Below, one piece after another: positions 58,540 through 64,000 of a stretch of DNA of 64,000 nt (position 1 is its first letter; each line of letters opens with the position of its first letter). The stretch comes from Coprococcus sp. Lineage in GTDB: Bacteria > Bacillota > Clostridia > Lachnospirales > Lachnospiraceae. Under the pieces are notes generated by a model. That model saw nothing but the letters and a program-made list of their open reading frames with translations, was not told the origin of the DNA and did no database searches. Both the position numbers and the translations under genes were made by a program. The stretch is from the NCBI GenBank assembly GCA_017935345.1, contig JAGBHU010000040.1, positions 1-64,000 of the forward strand, given 5' to 3'.

Positions 58540-61500
58540 TGTTATAGATTCCAGAACAGGGAATCTTCTTGTAGCTGCTGCCGCAGGCTCAGGTAAAACC
58601 GCAGTTCTGGTAGAAAGAATCATAGAAATGGTATTGGGCATAGATTCTCAGGGAAATAAAATCGCAGAGGGTATCGATATCGATGAGCTTTTGGTAGTGA
58701 CCTTTACGAATGCGGCTGCTGCCCAGATGAAAGAAAAGATTGCAGATGTTCTTGCAAAAAAGGCGGAGGAAATGCCGTATCATGAACATCTTGTAAAGCA
58801 GTTGGCGCTTCTTTCCCGCGCAGAGATAACGACGATTGACAGCTTTTGTTTAGGCGTTGTTAAGGATAACTTTAATGTAGTAGATATTGATTCAAATTTT
58901 GATATTGCAGACGGACCGGAAATGGAGCTTATCAAAGCGGATGTCATGGATGCGGTTATGGAGGAATGCTATCAAGAGGCAGAGCCCGGATTTATACAGT
59001 TAGTGGAATCATTTTCCAAAAAAGAGTCTGACCGGATACTTACGGAAATGGTTGATAAGCTTTATAAAGTATCTTCAAGCTTTTCAAGACCGAAGCAGTG
59101 GCTTAACAATGCAAGAAATGCATTGCTTGTGGAAACCGAAGAGGAACTGACTGCACTTGGATGGTTTCAGCATTACGAAAAGAGTGTGAGACAGGCTTTA
59201 GATTCTGCCTTTCTTATGGCGCAGAAGTGTCTGTCTGTTTGCGATATGGAAAATGGTCCTGCCGGTTACAGGAATGCGATATGCGATGATATTGACATGC
59301 TTATCCTGATGAGAGAACAAGGCTCGCTGGAATATATTAAGAAAAACTATAACGGTTTTGGAAATATAGGAAGAAATAAAAAAGACAGTTGTGATGAAGC
59401 ACTTGCAACATTTGTTAAAAATATGCGGAAAAAATATAAGGAGCTGGTAGGTAAAACGGTTTCAGACATCAAGTCAGTTGACATAATGTTGAAAGAAACA
59501 AGGCTTATGGGCAGACCGCTGCTTGCACTGATAGACCTTACAAAAAAATACAGAGACAGGCTTAATCAGGTGAAAAGGGCGAAAAATGTATATGAATTTC
59601 ATGATATAGAAGAATTTGCACTGAATATCGTATGTGACGGTTATGATGAATCCGGGGTTGCAGTACCTTCCGCTATAGGGAAAGCCATATCACGAAAATA
59701 TAAAGAAATATTGATAGATGAGTATCAGGACAGCAATTTTTTGCAGGAGGATATACTGACCTGTGTATCGGGCTGTGGAGAGAACCTGAATAATATCTTT
59801 ATGGTAGGCGATATCAAACAGAGTATTTATCGATTCAGAATGGCAAGACCTGATTTGTTTTTGAAGAAATATGACACATATCCGGAGCAGATTGATGAAA
59901 GAGGCTGTAGAAAAATACGATTGTCCAATAATTTCAGAAGTTCAAAATCCATACTTGACAGTGTGAATATGATATTTGCTCCGCTGATGTCAAGGGATAT
60001 GGGAGGTATCGAATATGATGATACGGCTTTTTTAAAGCCGGGGCCTCTCCAGATAGAATCGGCTGATGAGGATATGAAACCGGAGCTTTATCTGATAGAA
60101 AATGATACAAAAAAAACACAGGATGAGATAAGCAACACGGAAATTGAAGCAATAGCAATAGCGAATAAAATTGACAGTATTGTAAACGGAAAAGAGTCTT
60201 TCTTTATAAAAGATGAGAAAGCACCGAATGGAAAGAGAAAGGTTGCTTACAGGGATATCGTTATTCTGCTTAGAAGTGTAAAGGGCAGTTCTACTGTCTA
60301 TGACAGTGTATTTGCTGAACGGGGAATTCCCGTATATTTAGAGAGTGAGCAGGGATATTTCGATGCCATAGAAGTAAATACACTTCTTTCCATGCTGGCT
60401 GTAATCGATAATGTCTATATTGATTATGATATGGCAGCAGTTCTGCGGTCTCCTTTGGTAGGCATGGATGAGGAACAGCTTGCACATATAGTGGGGATAT
60501 ATAATGAGGATATGAGACAGCAGGGAAATGCAAATGCTTTAAAAAATGGGATGCTGTATGATAAAGTTATGCATTATGTAAACTTGAATACGGGAGATGT
60601 CATTGCGGATAAGCTGGATAAATTTCTTGCCATGCTCAGATATCTGAAGGCAGAAAAGAATTATATGTCGATAAGCGATATGATTCGGTATGTGCTGGAT
60701 GAGACAGGCTATTACTGGTTTGTCTCAGCAATGAGTATGGGCAGGAGAAGACAGGCAAATATTGATATGCTTATCAGCAAGGCGGATGCATATGAGGAAA
60801 GCAGCTTTAAGGGATTGTTTAATTTCTTGAGATATATAGACAGGCTGAAGGTAAATGACATTGATTTTGCCGAGGCAGGTGCGTTATCCGACGGTGACGA
60901 TGCTGTCAGAATTATGACAATGCATAAAAGTAAGGGCTTGGAATTTCCTGTTGTATTTGTAAGCGGACTTGGTAAACAGCTTGCCAATATGGATGCCAGA
61001 GCTTCGGTGGTTGTACATCCGGACTATTATCTGGCAGCATATGCCATTGATACAAAAAACCGCGTAAAGCAGAATACATTTGCAAGAAGTGCCATTATTA
61101 ATGCGTTTCGGTTGGAAATGTATGCTGAAGAAATGAGAGTGTTATATGTAGCACTAACAAGAGCGAAGCAAAAGCTTTATATGACAGGATGTGTCAATGA
61201 TATTGATAAAACATTAGAAAAATGTGATAGTATTGCTTTCGGCGGTGGAAAAATTGTATATGGGGATAAACTGACAGCTTCCTGTTTTATGGAGTGGATA
61301 CTGATGAGCAGGAAGGTCTATGATGGTGCAGATGATTTCATGGAGCAATATCATCTAAATGGAACCGAGGTATTGCTTCATGCATGTAAGCTGGCGGCAT
61401 TCAAACCAATCAATACAAATGGAGCAGAAGACAGGACCGTGAATGAAGACGCGTACGAGAAAGCGCAGAAGGCATTAGGCTTTGTTTATCATTATGGCAC

Positions 61501-62194
61501 CGAAAATTATAGAAGTAAGATGTCCATAACAGAGATAAAGAGATTGCAGTCTGAGGGTGAGGAAAATCCGGGAGTGCCAATGTATCATTATGCAGAAAAT
61601 CAGGATGCCTCCGTATGGAATGCAGGAGACCTGAATGTGGACATACCGGTACCTGCTTTTATGAAAGAGGAGCGGGAGGTACATGGAAATGAGATAGGAA
61701 CCGTAGTGCATAAAATTATGGAGCTTATTGATTTTCAAAAGCCTGAAAAACAGGATATAGACAAACAAGTTGACATCATGTTTGAAAAAGGTGTTTTTCA
61801 GGAGTGCTTCAAGGTTCATGTGAATACGGAGAAAATATATTTCATGTTAAACAGCAGTGTAGGCAGACGGATGGCACAGGCAGACAAAAGTGGTAAGCTC
61901 TATAAGGAGCAGCAGTTTTATGTGGCAATGAAGCCTGACAGTATATGGAAGGATGAAGCACCATCTGATGAAATCATTGTTGTTCAGGGAATTATAGATG
62001 CTTATTTTATAGAAGACGGACAGGCTGTATTGCTGGATTACAAAACCGACAGGGTAAACCATATGGAGGAGCTTGTTACAAAGTATCACGTACAGCTTGA
62101 CAAATATGCCGAAACCATCGAACGGCTTACAGGATATAAGGTCAAGGAGAAGATCATTTATTCATTCTGCCTGAATGACGAGATTTCTTTTTGA
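58514..62194 (+). CDS. addA: ATP-dependent helicase/nuclease subunit AddA
   Basis: The 1226-residue UvrD-like helicase-nuclease begins MKWTEEQNSVID, typical of AddA, then Walker A AAAGSGKTAV (Lys28). It continues with motif II ILIDEYQDSN, motif IV (GDIKQSIYRFR), motif V/VI (MTMHKSKGLEFPVV, LYVALTRAKQKLY) and a C-terminal PD-(D/E)xK nuclease with AVLLDYKTDR. With AddB it resects double-strand breaks for RecA. The ATG at 58514 is chosen by homology of this N-terminus; the gene overlaps addB by 26 bases. Complete and intact. Confidence 0.95.
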   Translation: MKWTEEQNSVIDSRTGNLLVAAAAGSGKTAVLVERIIEMVLGIDSQGNKIAEGIDIDELLVVTFTNAAAAQMKEKIADVLAKKAEEMPYHEHLVKQLALLSRAEITTIDSFCLGVVKDNFNVVDIDSNFDIADGPEMELIKADVMDAVMEECYQEAEPGFIQLVESFSKKESDRILTEMVDKLYKVSSSFSRPKQWLNNARNALLVETEEELTALGWFQHYEKSVRQALDSAFLMAQKCLSVCDMENGPAGYRNAICDDIDMLILMREQGSLEYIKKNYNGFGNIGRNKKDSCDEALATFVKNMRKKYKELVGKTVSDIKSVDIMLKETRLMGRPLLALIDLTKKYRDRLNQVKRAKNVYEFHDIEEFALNIVCDGYDESGVAVPSAIGKAISRKYKEILIDEYQDSNFLQEDILTCVSGCGENLNNIFMVGDIKQSIYRFRMARPDLFLKKYDTYPEQIDERGCRKIRLSNNFRSSKSILDSVNMIFAPLMSRDMGGIEYDDTAFLKPGPLQIESADEDMKPELYLIENDTKKTQDEISNTEIEAIAIANKIDSIVNGKESFFIKDEKAPNGKRKVAYRDIVILLRSVKGSSTVYDSVFAERGIPVYLESEQGYFDAIEVNTLLSMLAVIDNVYIDYDMAAVLRSPLVGMDEEQLAHIVGIYNEDMRQQGNANALKNGMLYDKVMHYVNLNTGDVIADKLDKFLAMLRYLKAEKNYMSISDMIRYVLDETGYYWFVSAMSMGRRRQANIDMLISKADAYEESSFKGLFNFLRYIDRLKVNDIDFAEAGALSDGDDAVRIMTMHKSKGLEFPVVFVSGLGKQLANMDARASVVVHPDYYLAAYAIDTKNRVKQNTFARSAIINAFRLEMYAEEMRVLYVALTRAKQKLYMTGCVNDIDKTLEKCDSIAFGGGKIVYGDKLTASCFMEWILMSRKVYDGADDFMEQYHLNGTEVLLHACKLAAFKPINTNGAEDRTVNEDAYEKAQKALGFVYHYGTENYRSKMSITEIKRLQSEGEENPGVPMYHYAENQDASVWNAGDLNVDIPVPAFMKEEREVHGNEIGTVVHKIMELIDFQKPEKQDIDKQVDIMFEKGVFQECFKVHVNTEKIYFMLNSSVGRRMAQADKSGKLYKEQQFYVAMKPDSIWKDEAPSDEIIVVQGIIDAYFIEDGQAVLLDYKTDRVNHMEELVTKYHVQLDKYAETIERLTGYKVKEKIIYSFCLNDEISF

Positions 62195-62213
62195 CAATCA
62201 GACGTGATGTAGC

Positions 62214-62242
62214 TTGTAAATGCAACCCTAAATTGCTATAAT
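62214..62242 (+). promoter_or_regulatory. Promoter of the terminal ABC transporter
   Basis: TTGTAA (62214-62219) and TATAAT (62237-62242) with a 17-base spacer, 47 bases before the ATPase start codon. Confidence 0.6.
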
Positions 62243-62288
62243 ATAGGTTAGGTAAAAATTTGGATGTTTGCGTGTAAAGGAGAACTAC

Positions 62289-63014
62289 ATGATAAAAGCA
62301 GAGGGCTTGACAAAGGTATATGGATTGGATTTTGTTTCGGTTGACGATTTGAGCTTTCATATAAAAAAAGGTGAGATTGTCGGCTTTGTAGGGCAAAACG
62401 GTGCCGGAAAAACGACCACCATAAAGATGCTGGCAGGTATTCTGAAACCGACAAAGGGCAAGGTTATCATAAACGGATTTGATATCGACAGCAGCTCTCT
62501 GGATGCAAAAAGGTCTGTAGGTTACATATCTGACAATCCTGATATATTTCTCAGGCTTACAGGCGCAGAATATGTGAATTTTATAGCGGATATCTATGGT
62601 GTTTCGGAAACGGACAGGAAGCTTCGTATGGAAGATATGGCTTCAAGATTTGGAATGGAAGACAGCTTGAATAAGCAGATGGTCAGCTATTCACATGGAA
62701 TGAGACAGAAGATGATGGTTATTGCGGCGCTTGTACATAATCCTCCTGTTTGGATTCTTGATGAGCCGATGACAGGACTTGACCCCAATGCAGCATATGA
62801 GCTTAAAAAGATGATGCGGGAACATGCCGATGCAGGTAACTGTGTATTTTTTTCAACGCATGTGCTTGAGGTGGCAGAGAAGCTGTGTGATGAAATTATT
62901 ATCATTAAAAAAGGCAGGGATATTTATCAGGGAACACTTGATAAACTGGTAGAGGAACATAAAAATAAATCTCTTGAGGATATTTTCATAGAGATGACAC
63001 ATACTAACAACTAG
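62289..63014 (+). CDS. ABC transporter ATP-binding protein
   Basis: The 241-residue ATPase has Walker A GQNGAGKTT, a signature read as YSHGMRQKM, Walker B VWILDEPMTGLD and switch His in FSTHV. The SHGMRQ form is typical of the ABC-2/DrrA/CcmA-like group that exports drugs, lipids or peptides. The ATG at 62289 has an AAAGGAG site 6 bases upstream. The permease gene starts 17 bases after its stop. The substrate cannot be told from the sequence. Confidence 0.92.
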   Translation: MIKAEGLTKVYGLDFVSVDDLSFHIKKGEIVGFVGQNGAGKTTTIKMLAGILKPTKGKVIINGFDIDSSSLDAKRSVGYISDNPDIFLRLTGAEYVNFIADIYGVSETDRKLRMEDMASRFGMEDSLNKQMVSYSHGMRQKMMVIAALVHNPPVWILDEPMTGLDPNAAYELKKMMREHADAGNCVFFSTHVLEVAEKLCDEIIIIKKGRDIYQGTLDKLVEEHKNKSLEDIFIEMTHTNN

Positions 63015-63031
63015 AGCAAAATAGGAGTAAC

Positions 63032-64000
63032 ATGAAGGAATATTTACTACTTTTTAAAGCAATCAGTAAAAATAATGGTATGGACATGCCTGAAAACGGC
63101 AGAAAAGCAAAATCCTACAAGATTATGGGCAGGCTGGCTTTATGCTGTATCATGCTTCCATGTTGCTTTATCGTTGGCTTTATCGTGTATGTAATGACAC
63201 AGGCATTGATTGAGGCAGGTGGCATTACAGAGGGACTTGAGCTGATCGTCCAGCTTATGTCTGTATTTGGTGTTATATTCAGTATCATGGTTATATTTAA
63301 TGTGATGTACTTTTCATCGGATTTGCAGCATTTGCTTCCGCTTCCCATAAAACCGTCATCGCTTGTGGCAGCAAAATTTACACATGCATATTTTGCTGAA
63401 AGCGTTATGGAATTTATGATATTATTCTGTGGCTTTATAGGATATTTTATAGCGGCCGGCATCAAGCCGGTATCGCTTATAACGGCTATAACCGGTGTAT
63501 TTCTGATACCTGTTCTGCCACTGGTATATTGTGGAATTTTCTGCCTGATTATTATGGCATTTTTCAGCAAGGTAAAGCTGCTTAAAAATGTAGATTTTAT
63601 GGTGGGACTTGCATCCTTTCTATTCGTAGGATTGTTTCTGTTGTCATTTATTCAGCTTGATAATGTGAATATCAATTCCTATATTGACAGTATGATGAAC
63701 GGAAACAATATCTTTATAAGCATTATGGGTAAAATTTTCTTTACGGTGCCGCTGTTTTTGAAGGCACTTGGTGAGAACAGCATTATATATTTTCTCCTTT
63801 TTGTGCTTATAAATGCTGCTGCTGTTGCGCTGTTGCTTGTACTTGGAAATGCTCTTTACTTAAAAGGGGTATTTCTTGTATCTTCAAATGGTAAAACAGG
63901 CAGCAGGGGACATCATAAAGATGCAGTCTCTTATGAGCGTACATCAGCATTGAAGGCTTATTTTATAAAAGAATGTAAGATATTATACAGAACACCTGCC
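63032..64000 (+). CDS. ABC transporter permease, partial (runs off the window)
   Basis: From an ATG at 63032 (TAGGAG site) the frame stays open for 323 codons to the window edge. It has at least six membrane segments, for example LALCCIMLPCCFIVGFIVYVM near residue 35. The stretch YFSSDLQHLLPLPIKPSSLVAAKF after the second segment is typical of ABC-2-like permeases of the putative-export type in Firmicutes. It pairs with the ATPase just upstream. The C-terminal part, probably another half, is missing only because the window ends. Confidence 0.85.
   Translation, partial: MKEYLLLFKAISKNNGMDMPENGRKAKSYKIMGRLALCCIMLPCCFIVGFIVYVMTQALIEAGGITEGLELIVQLMSVFGVIFSIMVIFNVMYFSSDLQHLLPLPIKPSSLVAAKFTHAYFAESVMEFMILFCGFIGYFIAAGIKPVSLITAITGVFLIPVLPLVYCGIFCLIIMAFFSKVKLLKNVDFMVGLASFLFVGLFLLSFIQLDNVNINSYIDSMMNGNNIFISIMGKIFFTVPLFLKALGENSIIYFLLFVLINAAAVALLLVLGNALYLKGVFLVSSNGKTGSRGHHKDAVSYERTSALKAYFIKECKILYRTPA

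Overview
The window looks like chromosome of a low-GC, Gram-positive gut-type member of the Clostridia, most likely Lachnospiraceae. This is inferred from gene content and style: a type III glutamine synthetase, AddAB rather than RecBCD, a Csp-like S8 peptidase, an infC-rpmI-rplT operon with an L20-type attenuator, strong AGGAGG ribosome sites, many LxGC/TAC lipoproteins and AT-rich intergenic DNA. No rRNA, CRISPR array, prophage or complete transposon is visible. I found 47 protein genes (one carrying an in-frame stop, one cut by the right edge) and one tRNA.

Layout. 1-140: stacked hairpins that look like the right end of an IS200/IS605-type element. 0.2-9 kb: mntP, a DUF885 lipoprotein, a MATE exporter divergent from a LysR regulator, an S8 peptidase and an ammonium channel fused to a PII domain. 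9-14.9 kb: thrH, an iron-sulfur aldo/keto reductase, a run of small membrane proteins, a lipoprotein and a polysaccharide deacetylase. 15-23 kb: one tight operon folC-HD-folP-folBK-pheA-ppx-ppk, joining folate synthesis, phenylalanine synthesis and polyphosphate turnover. 23-24.4 kb: infC-rpmI-rplT behind an attenuator. 24.5-26.8 kb: an aldose epimerase-like protein, a class III Fic protein and tRNA-Leu(UAA). 27-37 kb: a five-gene exporter locus (two lipoprotein adaptors, one FtsX-type permease, two ATPases) followed by an acidic lipoprotein. 37-41.7 kb: a copper locus, csoR and copA, with a CopZ chaperone domain fused to the CopA C-terminus, then cardiolipin synthase. 41.7-46.1 kb: a REC-GGDEF-EAL-REC gene broken by an amber codon, a flavin reductase-rubredoxin and an O-antigen-ligase-like protein. 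46-51.4 kb: tyrS, an XRE regulator, a LytTR protein, an unknown beta-rich protein and glnA type III. 51.5-64 kb: a type IA topoisomerase, a beta-helix acyltransferase-like protein, an FMN-bind-like membrane protein, addB-addA, and an ABC transporter whose permease runs off the end.

Points most worth a second look: the CopA-CopZ fusion with a well-placed internal ribosome site; the amber codon in the c-di-GMP phosphodiesterase gene; the dual-adaptor, dual-ATPase exporter with acidic extensions; dispersed hairpin and direct repeats (53591-53726, 46106-46127, 35175-35310, 35091/51508); three phased 14-bp repeats just upstream of the tyrS promoter; and structured DNA between thrH and amt. All family names come from motifs read in the translations; no database search was run.
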